Shown in pieces: positions 1 to 7,644 of a stretch of DNA of 29,963 nucleotides. The stretch is from a bacterium (GTDB lineage: Bacteria; Cyanobacteriota; Vampirovibrionia; Gastranaerophilales; Gastranaerophilaceae): positions 1 through 29,963 of the forward strand of contig SFZC01000011.1 in NCBI GenBank assembly GCA_004558955.1, in the 5' to 3' direction. Within the stretch, counting starts at the first letter, position 1; each line of letters opens with the position of its first letter. Below the pieces are notes generated by a model that saw only the letters and a program-made list of their open reading frames with translations, made no database searches and had not been told where the DNA came from. Position numbers and translations under genes: made by a program.

Positions 1-120
1 GTCATACTTTTCCTACTTTCTTTTTGTTTTTACTAATACTTTTTCATTTTGGTGTAAATCGATTTTCCCTACACAGATATAAAAACAATCGAAAGCTAAT
101 AGTTGCTCCGCCCCGCCACA

Positions 121-140
121 CCATACCATACCATACCATA
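121..140. repeat. CCATA pentanucleotide tandem repeat (x4)
   Basis: Four perfect copies of CCATA in a row, preceded by a partial copy (CACA). It lies in non-coding DNA, so copy-number change would not alter a protein. Confidence 0.85.
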
Positions 141-243
141 AAGGAATTATAGCAAGGGTTTCAGGGTTTTAAAACTTAACTTAATATTTTGTAACATTGT
201 TAAGATTGTGAAAAAAAGGACTGTCAACTTACCAGAAAAAACA

Positions 244-314
244 CGTCATTCTGAAAACTTAGAAAATTTTGCGAATGCAATGAGCATTTAATTTTCTTGT
301 TATTCAGAATCTGT
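244..314. repeat. Dispersed palindromic element, copy 1
   Basis: The element begins CGTCATTCTGAA and ends TTCAGAATCTGT. Its arms, 248-268 and 290-310, are inverted repeats matching at 17 of 21 positions, with an inner AATGC/GCATT stem (274-278, 284-288). A second copy with the same ends but different interior lies at 19634-19700. The pattern suits a small non-autonomous mobile element or an intergenic hairpin family. No transposase is nearby. Confidence 0.65.
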
Positions 315-349
315 GTAAAACATCTCACCACAGGTTCGTTGGTTCGCTT

Positions 350-368
350 TGTAACAATCTGTGCAAAA
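350..368 (+). repeat. Short dispersed motif TGTAACAATCTGTGCAAAA, copy 1
   Basis: This 19-base string matches 11531-11549 at 18 of 19 positions (T/C difference at the 11th base). Both copies are intergenic and near the end or start of transcription units. Function is unknown; it could be a protein-binding site or part of a wider repeat. Confidence 0.5.
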
Positions 369-377
369 CAAACAAAA

Positions 378-401
378 ACAGGAGTGTTTCCACTCCTGTT
401 T
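378..401 (-). terminator. Rho-independent terminator after the GGGtGRT gene
   Basis: A perfect 9-bp stem (ACAGGAGTG / CACTCCTGT, loop TTTC) lies just past the stop codon of the minus-strand gene at 426. Read on the minus strand it is followed by TTTTGTTTG-type U-rich sequence. It is also T-rich on the plus strand, so it may work both ways. Confidence 0.85.
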
Positions 402-425
402 TTCTCATAAGTTTTCAAACAAAAA

Positions 426-1427
426 CTATTTGTTCATTGCTTCGGCAACTGCAACGGCACATGCAACAGTAGCACCTACCATTGGGTTGTTACCCATACC
501 GATTACGCCCATCATTTCAACGTGAGCAGGAACTGAAGAAGAACCTGCGAATTGAGCATCACCGTGCATTCTACCCATTGTATCTGTCATACCGTAAGAA
601 GCAGGACCTGCTGCAACGTTATCAGGGTGTAATGTACGACCTGTACCACCACCTGAAGCAACTGAGAAGTATTTTCTACCGTTTTCCCAGCACCATTTTT
701 TGTAAGTACCTGCTACTGGGTGTTGGAAACGAGTTGGGTTAGTTGAGTTACCTGTAATAGAAACGTCAACACCTTCTTTAATCATGATAGCAACACCTTC
801 TGATACATCATCTGCACCGTAGCATTTAACTTTTGCTCTTTCTCCGTCTGAGAATGGAGTTTCTTTAACGATTTTCAATTCGCCTGTTTTGTAATCGTAT
901 TCAGTTTCAACAGCAGTAAAACCGTTAATTCTTGCGATTACATAAGCAGCATCTTTACCCAAACCGTTCAAGATAACTCTTAGAGGTTCTTTTCTAACTT
1001 TGTTAGCATTTCTTGCAATACCGATTGCACCTTCGGCAGCTGCGAAAGATTCGTGACCGGCCAAGAAACAGAAACATTTTGTTTCTTCTCTTAACAACAT
1101 TGCACCCAAATTACCGTGACCGATACCAACTTTTCTTGTATCACCAACTGAACCAGGAACTGCAAATGCTTGCAAACCTAGACCGATTGCTTCAGCAGCA
1201 TCAGCGGCATTTTTAATTCCTTTTTTGATTGCAATCGCACAACCCAAAGTGTAAGCCCAAGAAGCGTTATCAAAAGCGATAGGTTGAATACCTTTAACGA
1301 TAGCATCGACGTCAATGCCTTTTGATAAACATAATTCACGAGCTTCATCTAAAGTTTTGAATCCATATTCAGGTAGAACTTTAGCTAAAGTAGCTTCACG
1401 TCTATCTTTTCCTTCAAAATTTGCCAT
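426..1427 (-). CDS. GGGtGRT family protein
   Basis: The 333-residue product belongs to the uncharacterised GGGtGRT family, named for the motif seen here at residues 259-265. Other conserved-looking blocks are glycine-rich: GIGHGNLG near 101-108 and a Met/Gly-rich C-terminus (MMGVIGMGNNPMVGATVA). There is no signal peptide, so it is probably cytosolic. It begins at an ATG preceded by AAGGAAA. It is the second gene of a minus-strand pair with the NifU/SufU-like protein, 95 bp upstream, a pairing known from other genomes. The association suggests a role in Fe-S or sulfur handling, but no reaction is established and I do not assign one. Family identity is confident; function is not. Confidence 0.9.
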   Translation of the reverse strand: MANFEGKDRREATLAKVLPEYGFKTLDEARELCLSKGIDVDAIVKGIQPIAFDNASWAYTLGCAIAIKKGIKNAADAAEAIGLGLQAFAVPGSVGDTRKVGIGHGNLGAMLLREETKCFCFLAGHESFAAAEGAIGIARNANKVRKEPLRVILNGLGKDAAYVIARINGFTAVETEYDYKTGELKIVKETPFSDGERAKVKCYGADDVSEGVAIMIKEGVDVSITGNSTNPTRFQHPVAGTYKKWCWENGRKYFSVASGGGTGRTLHPDNVAAGPASYGMTDTMGRMHGDAQFAGSSSVPAHVEMMGVIGMGNNPMVGATVACAVAVAEAMNK

Positions 1428-1522
1428 AATTATTTTCCTTTTCTTATTACTGTCATTAAACGGGCAACTATGCCCCTTGCATAATTTGAACCTTCAAAAA
1501 TCGAAAATTCAGAGGTTCGATA

Positions 1523-2224
1523 CTACTCTTTACGAGGGTCGATAGTTTTAACCGCATCAGCAAATCTGCCGTAAGTACCGATATTCTTTTCATAAGCTTC
1601 TTTAGGATCAACACCGCTCTTGATAGCATCCATAACTTTACCAAGGTTAACAAATTTGTAACCGATAACTTCGTCATTTTTATCAAGACCAAGTTCCAAG
1701 ATATAACCTTCAGTCAATGAAAGATATCTAACACCTTTTTGTTTTGTTGAGTGGATTGTACCACACATAGAGCACAAACCTTTACCCAAATCTTCAAGAC
1801 CTGCACCTACAGGCAATCCGTTTTCAGAGAAAGCAGTTTGAGTTCTACCATAAACGATTTGCAAGAATAATTCTCTCATTGCAACGTTAATAGCATCACA
1901 AACAAGGTCAGTATTCAAAGCTTCCAAAAGTGTTTTACCCGGAAGGATTTCACCTGCCATAGCAGCAGAGTGTGTCATACCTGAACAGCCGATTGTTTCT
2001 ACCAAGGCTTCTTGGATAATACCTTCTTTAACGTTAAGAGTTAATTTACAAGTACCTTGTTGAGGTGCACAGCAACCACAACCGTGTGTAAGACCTGAAA
2101 TATCTTTGATTTCTTTACACTTTGTCCATTGTCCTTCTTGAGGAATCGGAGCGGGTACTCCTTTTACACCGCGAGCAACGCAGCATTTTTCTTGAATTTC
2201 TTGTGAAACTTGTATATTAGTCAT
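1523..2224 (-). CDS. NifU/SufU-like iron-sulfur cluster scaffold protein
   Basis: The 233-residue product resembles the Fe-S assembly scaffold (IscU/NifU N-terminal-like) proteins that accompany GGGtGRT proteins. It is rich in cysteines in ligand-like settings: CC at 14-15, CGCC at 49-52, Cys80 in an IGCSGMTHS block, Cys109, and CSMC at 151-154. The C-terminal ~70 residues lack cysteine and are lysine- and aspartate-rich. A GGGAG ribosome site precedes the ATG. It is first in the minus-strand pair and is divergent from cysK, whose product uses sulfide to make cysteine. Cluster building or iron-sulfur transfer is inferred from the cysteine layout and family; the client proteins are unknown. 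Confidence 0.85.
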   Translation of the reverse strand: MTNIQVSQEIQEKCCVARGVKGVPAPIPQEGQWTKCKEIKDISGLTHGCGCCAPQQGTCKLTLNVKEGIIQEALVETIGCSGMTHSAAMAGEILPGKTLLEALNTDLVCDAINVAMRELFLQIVYGRTQTAFSENGLPVGAGLEDLGKGLCSMCGTIHSTKQKGVRYLSLTEGYILELGLDKNDEVIGYKFVNLGKVMDAIKSGVDPKEAYEKNIGTYGRFADAVKTIDPRKE

Positions 2225-2244
2225 TTTCTACTCCCTTCACCTTA

Positions 2245-2273
2245 TATACAAGTAAATTGTAACTTGCTAAAAT
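2245..2273 (+). promoter_or_regulatory. Candidate promoter for cysK
   Basis: TATACA (2245-2250), 17 bases, then an extended -10 box TGC-TAAAAT (2265-2273). It sits in the 127-bp divergent gap between the NifU-like gene and cysK. The -35 is weak; the extended -10 carries the call. Confidence 0.4.
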
Positions 2274-2351
2274 AGTTTCGTCAAGATTTCTAAAGGCATG
2301 GAACATTACAAAAGACAACATAAATTAACACATTTGAAAGGAAAGATAAAA

Positions 2352-3289
2352 ATGGAAATTGCAAACAATTTGACAGAACTTGTCGGACACACTCCAATGG
2401 TAAAAATTAACAAATTAAACTCAGGGAAAGCTGAAATCGTTGCTAAATTAGAATATTTTAACCCTGCAAATTCGGTAAAAGACCGAGCAGCACTTCAGAT
2501 GATAATTGATGCGGAACAAGACGGAAGAATTAATAAAGACACCCTAATAATAGAACCAACCAGCGGAAATACGGGAATAGGACTTGCTATGATTTGTGCT
2601 GTCAGAGGTTACAAAATTATTTTAACAATGCCCGAATCAATGAGTATCGAACGCCGAATGTTATTAAAAGCATACGGAGCAGAACTTGTACTAACACCAG
2701 CAAAAGACGGAATGAAAGGTGCGGTTGACAAAGCACTTGAATTAAGCAAAGAAACAACTAATTCATTTATACCTTCCCAATTTGATAACCCGTCAAACCC
2801 TAAAGCTCATTATTTAACAACAGCAGAAGAAATTTGGAAGGACACAAAAGGAGAAATCGACATTATTATTGCAGGAGTCGGAACAGGTGGAACAATCTCA
2901 GGAATAGCCGAAAAACTAAAAGAAAAAACGAAAAACTAAAAGAAAAAAATCCGAACCTGAAAGCAATAGCTGTTGAACCTTATACCTCACAAGTTTTGGC
3001 TGGCGGACAAGCGGATTCTCATAAAATTCAAGGTATCGGAGCAAATTTTGAGCCTAAAAATTTTCACAGAGAATTTGTTGATGAAATTTTGCCGATAACA
3101 AATGAAGATGCACTTGAAATGGCAAAAATATTACCTGCAAAAGAAGGAATTTTATCAGGAATTTCAGGAGCCGCAAACCTTTGTGCGGCAATTAAAGTTT
3201 CTGAACGCCCTGAAAACGAAGGTAAAAGAATAGTTACGATAATTCCTGATTGTGGCGACCATTATTTAAGCTGCGGAATTTGGCAATAA
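2352..3289 (+). pseudogene. cysK: Cysteine synthase A (O-acetylserine sulfhydrylase), frameshifted
   Basis: This PLP enzyme joins O-acetylserine and sulfide to give cysteine. The start at 2352 follows a GAAAGGAAAG site; an in-frame ATG at 2298 lacks one. SVKDR carries the PLP lysine (Lys43), SGNTG (71-75) binds substrate, and GVGTGGT (175-181) binds the PLP phosphate. After GIAEKLKEK the frame meets a stop at 2937-2939 because a 20-bp unit (2909-2928) is repeated perfectly at 2929-2948. Removing one copy gives a 305-residue protein with ordinary CysK sequence to its end (IPDCGDHYLSCGIWQ), the usual family length. As written the gene is broken in its last third. The lesion could be a true mutation, reversible slippage, or an assembly error. 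Confidence 0.9.
2909..2948 (+). repeat. 20-bp perfect tandem duplication inside cysK
   Basis: The unit CGAAAAACTAAAAGAAAAAA occurs twice head to tail (2909-2928, 2929-2948). Twenty is not a multiple of three, so the second copy shifts the frame. The A-rich unit is a plausible slippage substrate. Confidence 0.95.
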
Positions 3290-3309
3290 GAGAAAACAGA
3301 TATAAAGAA

Positions 3310-3342
3310 GTCGCCCGACATATCGTTGATATGTCGGGCGAC
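3310..3342. terminator. Perfect 15-bp hairpin between convergent genes
   Basis: GTCGCCCGACATATC, loop GTT, and its exact reverse complement. It follows the cysK stop by 20 bases and the convergent small gene (ends 3390) lies on the other side. There is no U-tract on the plus strand; the minus strand reads TTCTTTATATCTGTTTT after the stem, so termination is more plausible for the minus-strand gene. Confidence 0.6.
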
Positions 3343-3389
3343 AACTACAAAATCTCTCTTGATAATATTTTTCCTTTTACCTCAAATTT

Positions 3390-3638
3390 CTACACTTCAA
3401 CAAACAATCTACGACCTACAATGTTTTGCTTACCATTGTAATAACCTGCAAAATAACCGCCTTTTACGGGTTTATTTTGTGCATAATACTGTCCGTAACG
3501 ATTACCGTTATAATTTACAAACGGGTTGTTTCCAAACGGATTACCGCTATTTGTTGTATGCGTAACAACGGAAGCTGTAGTGCCAACCTGTTGTTGGGGC
3601 ATAAGTGCATTTGATAAAAAATTAACTAAACCTGCCAT
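3390..3638 (-). CDS. Small hypothetical protein, Asn/Gly/Tyr-rich
   Basis: An 82-residue protein not recognised as any family. The N-terminus (MAGLVNFLSNALMPQQQ) could form a short amphipathic helix. The middle is low-complexity, rich in Asn, Gly, Tyr and Pro (GNPFGNNPFVNYNGN), followed by a basic tail. There is no cysteine, no clear signal peptide and no membrane segment. It starts at an ATG with an AGAGGTT ribosome site at good spacing, and its end is followed by the hairpin at 3310-3342, which together favour a real gene. Confidence 0.6.
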   Translation of the reverse strand: MAGLVNFLSNALMPQQQVGTTASVVTHTTNSGNPFGNNPFVNYNGNRYGQYYAQNKPVKGGYFAGYYNGKQNIVGRRLFVEV

Positions 3639-3642
3639 ATAA

Positions 3643-3799
3643 CCTCTGTTCCATTCTACTATGGTTCATATTTAATAAAATTTTCCAATTTGTCATTATT
3701 GTACCACAGTTTTGTAAGAATTTCTTAATACAACTTTACAAAATCCTTCATTTTGTGTAGAAGCATTTGAAATAATTTATTTTAGTTAGAGGAAAATTG
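3643..3799. other. Divergent intergenic region
   Basis: The gap between the small minus-strand gene and the PurD-like gene is AT-rich with no ORF or RNA gene seen. It must hold both promoters; only the plus-strand one, at its right end, is clear. Confidence 0.5.
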
Positions 3800-3808
3800 T
3801 GCTATAAT
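3800..3808 (+). promoter_or_regulatory. Extended -10 promoter, leaderless transcript predicted
   Basis: TGC-TATAAT (TATAAT at 3803-3808) ends seven bases before the ATG at 3816. The -35 is poor (TTTAGT at 3781-3786). There is no ribosome binding site between, so the transcript should begin at or within a base or two of the start codon. Confidence 0.65.
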
Positions 3809-3815
3809 ATGTTGT

Positions 3816-5057
3816 ATGGAAGAAAAAAAGAAAAACATTCTGATAGTAGGTAACTCCGCTACTTCTACAGCTTTTGCAAAGAAATTGAGAGAAAATGAAA
3901 GTGTCGGAAAAATTTTTATCGCACCAACTCCTTGTGTTGAAAATGACAATTTTAAATCCGCAGATATTCGGGAAGACGATTTAACGGGTTTATTAAAATT
4001 TACGTTGGAAAATGAAATTGATTTGACAATTCCGACTTCTGAAAAAGCACTCAAAGCGGATATCGTTTCCTTTTTCCAAGAAAACGGTCAAAACATTTTC
4101 GGACCGACAAAAGATGCAAGTAAAATTGCGTACAATAAAACCTACGGAAAGAAATTTCTTTACAAAATCCACGCAATAACTTCAAAATTCGGAACTTTTG
4201 ACAAATTACAGGTTGCGGAAGACTGGATAAAAAATGCGAAATTCCCGCTTCTTATCAGAACCGCAGAAGCAAATGTACACGGGGACAGACTGGTTTGTCC
4301 AACAATTTCGCTTGCTTCAGAATTTCTGAACACGTTATTTACAAAAGGCGAAAATGAAGCTTTAACGGAAGAGTTTACAATAGGGCATAATTTCACGGTT
4401 TATTATGTCACGGATTGCTATAGTGCCGTTCCGATTACGACCGTTGCGAATTACAAATTTGCTCAAGACGGTAACGGCGGACTTTGGACAAACGGAATCG
4501 GTTGTTTTGCACCCGATTATAAGATTTCGGAAACCGTGCTGAACAGATTACAAAATATTGTAAATAATACGTTATCTTCGCTTGAAAAAAGAGGCATGCA
4601 GTATTTGGGAATTTTAGGACTGGATTGTACTTTAGTTGATGATGACAAATTTGTTGTGAATGAATTTAAACCATTCTTTCAAGACTTTGATATTGATGCG
4701 GTTTTAAATCTTGTCAGTGACGATTTGATAAAAATAATGTTTAAGTGCATTGAAGGTCTGTTTGCCGATGAATACGAAACGATAAAAACGAATGATTTCT
4801 CTTCAGTTTCCGTAGTTGTCAGTGCAAGACAACTCAACAAAAAAATTGAAGGGCTTGATAAACTTGATACCCCTGAAAATCTTTCGTTTATCAACGTCAA
4901 AAAATTAGCGAACGGGGATTATTTAACCACGACAGGTGCTAATTTTGTTTTGACGAAAACCGCTTCGACCTTGAATCGAGCAAGAACTAATTTATACGAA
5001 GACCTTGCCGAGATTAATTTTGACGGAATAAGATATAGAAATGACATTTGTAAATAA
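3816..5057 (+). CDS. PurD-like ATP-grasp protein with altered active site
   Basis: The 413-residue product follows the layout of phosphoribosylamine-glycine ligase (PurD): an N-terminal nucleotide-type fold (ILIVGNSATSTAFAKKL, 8-24), a GPTKDASKIAYNKTYGKKFL block (96-115), an ATP-grasp domain to ~300 with DGNGG..TNGIGCFAP (218-233, matching DG..GPNTGGMG..SP of PurD), and a C-terminal domain ending FDGIRYRND. Two key places are changed. The Lys/Gly-rich ADGLAAGKGV loop is LIRTAEANVHGDRLV, and the metal-binding EFN.RFGDPE.Q motif is EFKPFFQDFDID. It may therefore be a paralogue with a different substrate or no ligase activity. It heads a run with dnaJ-like and queE genes and appears to have a leaderless start. 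Confidence 0.75.
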   Translation: MEEKKKNILIVGNSATSTAFAKKLRENESVGKIFIAPTPCVENDNFKSADIREDDLTGLLKFTLENEIDLTIPTSEKALKADIVSFFQENGQNIFGPTKDASKIAYNKTYGKKFLYKIHAITSKFGTFDKLQVAEDWIKNAKFPLLIRTAEANVHGDRLVCPTISLASEFLNTLFTKGENEALTEEFTIGHNFTVYYVTDCYSAVPITTVANYKFAQDGNGGLWTNGIGCFAPDYKISETVLNRLQNIVNNTLSSLEKRGMQYLGILGLDCTLVDDDKFVVNEFKPFFQDFDIDAVLNLVSDDLIKIMFKCIEGLFADEYETIKTNDFSSVSVVVSARQLNKKIEGLDKLDTPENLSFINVKKLANGDYLTTTGANFVLTKTASTLNRARTNLYEDLAEINFDGIRYRNDICK

Positions 5058-5071
5058 TTATTTTGGGTATG

Positions 5072-5099
5072 TTGAAATTTCATAATTTATCATTAGATA
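5072..5099 (+). promoter_or_regulatory. Candidate promoter, leaderless dnaJ-like gene
   Basis: TTGAAA (5072-5077), a 16-base spacer, TAGATA (5094-5099), then six bases to the ATG at 5106. No purine-rich ribosome site precedes the ATG apart from the AAAAAG that follows the -10. Confidence 0.45.
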
Positions 5100-5105
5100 A
5101 AAAGT

Positions 5106-6149
5106 ATGGCGTTTAACAATACAAAAAATTATTATGAAATTTTGGGCGTAAAAACTGATGCAACGACGGCGGAAATCAAGGTTGCATACAGAACTCTGGC
5201 AAGAAAATACCATCCCGATATCAACAAAACTCCCGAAGCCTGTGAGATTTTCAAAGAAATCACAACGGCATACGAAACTTTGTCAAAAACAGATTTAAGA
5301 AACAACTACGACATCATCAATGGCATTTTCAAACAAAATTCACAAGAAAATAAGAATACGTCACAAACTTACTCAAACAAAACTACCGAAAATAAAACTT
5401 ACAATACTAAAACTTCAACTCAAAAAACACAGCAAAAACAAAAATCTTCCTTTTTCAAAAATATCAAAATCTTTTTCACAAAACTTGAGAAAGAGAAACG
5501 TACAAAAGCACGCAAAAAACCGCAAAAAGGGCAAAATATCACAACAGAAGTAACAATAAGCCCTGAAGAGGTCATCACGGGCAGCAAACGAGTGATAAAT
5601 GTTTTAACAAGGCTTACTTGCCCGACTTGCAACGGTCACAGATTTGTGAACGGCGGAAAATGCGACGAATGCAACGGAAGTGGCGAAATTTCCAAAAAGA
5701 AAAGAATTACCGTAACCATTCCAAAAGGAATAAAAGACGGAGCAAAACTCCGCTTAAAAGGCGAAGGCGCAAGCGGTAAAAACAACGGAGCCAACGGCGA
5801 TTTATATATTATCGTCAAGATTGAAATGCCTACAAAAATTCACCACGACAAACAAAACATTTATTATAATGTTCCGATAACCCCATTTGAAGCGGTTTTG
5901 GGCGAGGAAATAAAAATCCCGACTTTTGACGGAATTATAAAATTAAAACTTCCGCCAAACACAACTTCAGGGCAAAAATTCCGAATTTCGGGACAAGGTA
6001 TCAAGAAAAACGGTAAAGTCGGCGATTTAATTATTACCGTAAGTATTGAAATTTCTCATAATTTATCGGATGATGAAATCAAGTTGTACAAACAACTGAA
6101 AAACTTGTCAAACGATAATATAAGAAAGAATTTAATCAATGAAAACTAA
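5106..6149 (+). CDS. DnaJ-like co-chaperone with one zinc-binding site
   Basis: A 347-residue Hsp40. An N-terminal J domain (about 8-72) carries the HPD tripeptide at 36-38, needed to stimulate DnaK ATPase. The usual Gly/Phe linker is replaced by an Asn/Thr/Lys-rich stretch (about 75-145). Classical DnaJ has four CxxCxGxG motifs and two zinc centres; here only CPTC (172-175) and CDEC (186-189) remain, enough for one zinc. The two C-terminal substrate-binding domains are present (GDLYIIVKI near 225 and GDLIITVSIEI near the end). It is intermediate between DnaJ and CbpA types. The stop overlaps the queE start by 11 bases, so the two are probably coupled in translation. It may be a second, specialised DnaJ. 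Confidence 0.88.
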   Translation: MAFNNTKNYYEILGVKTDATTAEIKVAYRTLARKYHPDINKTPEACEIFKEITTAYETLSKTDLRNNYDIINGIFKQNSQENKNTSQTYSNKTTENKTYNTKTSTQKTQQKQKSSFFKNIKIFFTKLEKEKRTKARKKPQKGQNITTEVTISPEEVITGSKRVINVLTRLTCPTCNGHRFVNGGKCDECNGSGEISKKKRITVTIPKGIKDGAKLRLKGEGASGKNNGANGDLYIIVKIEMPTKIHHDKQNIYYNVPITPFEAVLGEEIKIPTFDGIIKLKLPPNTTSGQKFRISGQGIKKNGKVGDLIITVSIEISHNLSDDEIKLYKQLKNLSNDNIRKNLINEN

Positions 6150-6807
6150 AATAAATGAAATCTTCGCATCAATTCAGGGTGAAGGACCTGTAGTAGGCTA
6201 CAAACAGTTATTTATAAGATTTTGCGGGTGCAATCTGCACTGCAATTATTGCGATACGGAATTTCAAACAGGCATTGAATACACACCAACGGAACTTTTT
6301 GAAAAAATCAACTCAGAATACAATCTGTCAACTTTTCATTCAATTTCGCTAACAGGCGGAGAACCGTTATTAAACGTCGAATTTTTGGAAGAATTTTTAC
6401 CGCTTGTTAAAAATAAAACAAAAATTTATTTAGAAACAAATGCAACCATTTTTGAAAAATTACCAAAAGTAAAAAATTTCCTTGATATAATTTCGGCAGA
6501 CATCAAACTGCCAACTTCAACGGGTTTTGACACTTTTGATTTGCACAAAAAATTTTTCTCAAATTGTGGCGGTATTGAAACCTTTGCAAAAATCGTTTTT
6601 GACAAGAATATTACGGAAGAAGAAATCGAAACATGTGCTAAAATCGGAAAGGATTACAATATAGAACTTGTTTTGCAACCAAAAATGATTGGTGACAAAA
6701 TGTCGGTATCTTCTGATTTTTGCACGGAAATTCTTGAAAAATTTACTCAAAAACACAACAACACCCGACTTATTCCACAAGTTCATAAATTTCTTGACGT
6801 GCAGTAA
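6139..6807 (+). CDS. queE: 7-carboxy-7-deazaguanine synthase (radical SAM)
   Basis: A 222-residue radical SAM enzyme that rearranges 6-carboxytetrahydropterin to 7-carboxy-7-deazaguanine, a step toward queuosine in tRNA. CxxxCxxC at residues 31-38 (Cys31, Cys35, Cys38) holds the [4Fe-4S] cluster. The N-terminal EIFASIQGEGPVVGYKQLFIRFCGCN block is typical of QueE, as is SLTGGEPLL, the SAM-binding GGE motif. Length agrees with the family (about 210-240). It overlaps the dnaJ-like gene by 11 bases. Other queuosine genes (queC, queD, queF) are not in the window. Confidence 0.92.
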   Translation: MKTKINEIFASIQGEGPVVGYKQLFIRFCGCNLHCNYCDTEFQTGIEYTPTELFEKINSEYNLSTFHSISLTGGEPLLNVEFLEEFLPLVKNKTKIYLETNATIFEKLPKVKNFLDIISADIKLPTSTGFDTFDLHKKFFSNCGGIETFAKIVFDKNITEEEIETCAKIGKDYNIELVLQPKMIGDKMSVSSDFCTEILEKFTQKHNNTRLIPQVHKFLDVQ

Positions 6808-6866
6808 TCGACCTTTATCGGCAAATATTACAAAAGCTTTACAATTAACCTCTAAAAAGGCAATTA

Positions 6867-6896
6867 TTTACAATTTATATCCTTTATATATATAAG
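6867..6896 (+). promoter_or_regulatory. Candidate promoter for the small-gene pair
   Basis: TTTACA (6867-6872) is followed by TATATA (6889) or TATAAG (6891-6896) at 16 or 18 bases. An AAAGGA ribosome site (6911-6916) lies between it and the ATG at 6921. Confidence 0.45.
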
Positions 6897-6920
6897 AGCA
6901 GAGTTTATAAAGGATTAATA

Positions 6921-7268
6921 ATGAGCTACAACGATAAATTGGCAATAAACGGGATTACAGAAGCCTCAGCAACTACCGACAATTATGTAAAAACTGATTT
7001 TGGCATAAAAGTTACTGACGAGGAAACAAAAAACGTAATCAGTGCGACCTTCGGTGTCATAAAAAATAACCTTGAAGCTCTTTGGTATGCGGTCGGATTA
7101 GAGCCAAACGTCAACGTGGCTTACCAAAAAACAATGATGGACCCGAATAAATGTATTGAGGTTCGAGGTAAAAAATTCTATCCACACCCCGGGGTTGGCA
7201 ACCTACGAGCCTACAACGAAAACGGTAACCCTGCAGGCGGGTGTTTTTCAATGCAGACAATGGCGTAA
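6921..7268 (+). CDS. Hypothetical protein, 115 residues
   Basis: I do not recognise a family. The N-terminal half is acidic and mixed (DEETKNVISATFGVIKNNLEALWYAVGLEP), likely helical in the middle. The C-terminal half is richer in Gly, Asn and Pro, with a single-Cys KFYPHPGVGN..NPAGGCFS tail. There is no signal peptide or membrane segment. AAAGGA five bases ahead of the ATG supports the start. It lies 21 bases before the next small gene, so the two are probably co-transcribed and end at the terminator at 7594. Confidence 0.65.
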   Translation: MSYNDKLAINGITEASATTDNYVKTDFGIKVTDEETKNVISATFGVIKNNLEALWYAVGLEPNVNVAYQKTMMDPNKCIEVRGKKFYPHPGVGNLRAYNENGNPAGGCFSMQTMA

Positions 7269-7289
7269 CAAACAAGGAAAGTAAAAAAA

Positions 7290-7556
7290 ATGAGTAATCA
7301 AATTAATGGAATACAATTAACCTCAAGACCGGGAACAGATTTTGCAACACAGTACAATGTTCCGGATACAGGCATGACAAATACTTCAACCTTGTCAAAC
7401 TCAATGGCTGCAGGTATTTACAACTTGTTTAGCGTTAATTTCAGCGGAAAACAAACCGAGAATATTCCTCAACATTCACAAAACGATATATTTCAAAATA
7501 ACGGTTTGAAACAAAATGTTCAAGCAGGAAATCACAGACTTTTTACTCAAGCATAA
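7290..7556 (+). CDS. Hypothetical protein, 88 residues, with VNFSGK motif
   Basis: Unrecognised and low-complexity, rich in Asn, Gln, Ser and Thr; probably largely disordered. A short motif SVNFSGKQ near residue 50 resembles NVAFTGR in the large protein at 9288, which may mark a shared lineage-specific signal. AAGGAAAG precedes the ATG. Second gene of the pair; a strong terminator follows its stop. Confidence 0.6.
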   Translation: MSNQINGIQLTSRPGTDFATQYNVPDTGMTNTSTLSNSMAAGIYNLFSVNFSGKQTENIPQHSQNDIFQNNGLKQNVQAGNHRLFTQA

Positions 7557-7593
7557 ACAAAAAATTCACTCTCTTATTCTTATCTTAACAAAC

Positions 7594-7625
7594 AAAAAGC
7601 CCTCTGAAAATTCAGAAGGCTTTTT
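7594..7625. terminator. Bidirectional Rho-independent terminator
   Basis: AAAAAGCCCTCTGAA, then AA, then TTCAGAAGGCTTTTT: a 15-bp stem with one mismatch, with A-tract on one side and T-tract on the other. It serves the small-gene pair on the plus strand and the aminotransferase gene (ending at 7645) on the minus strand. Confidence 0.92.
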
Positions 7626-7644
7626 GAATATTTTATAAAATCAA

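Larger units (their letters stand above)
1..377. other. Gene-free leader region
   Basis: No credible gene is visible on either strand. The stretch is AT-rich and holds a short CCATA tandem repeat, one copy of a dispersed palindromic element (244-314), and a 19-base motif (350-368) that recurs at 11531. The one ORF of 64 codons on the minus strand (224-418) runs straight through the terminator and the palindrome, has no family resemblance, and is not called. Confidence 0.7.

Noticed and set aside
224..418. 64-codon minus-strand ORF
   Set aside because: It spans the terminator and the palindromic repeat, and has no ribosome site or family resemblance.
2298..2351. Longer N-terminus for CysK (MEHYKRQHK...)
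   Set aside because: Basic extension unlike CysK; the ATG at 2352 aligns with the family start and has a ribosome site.
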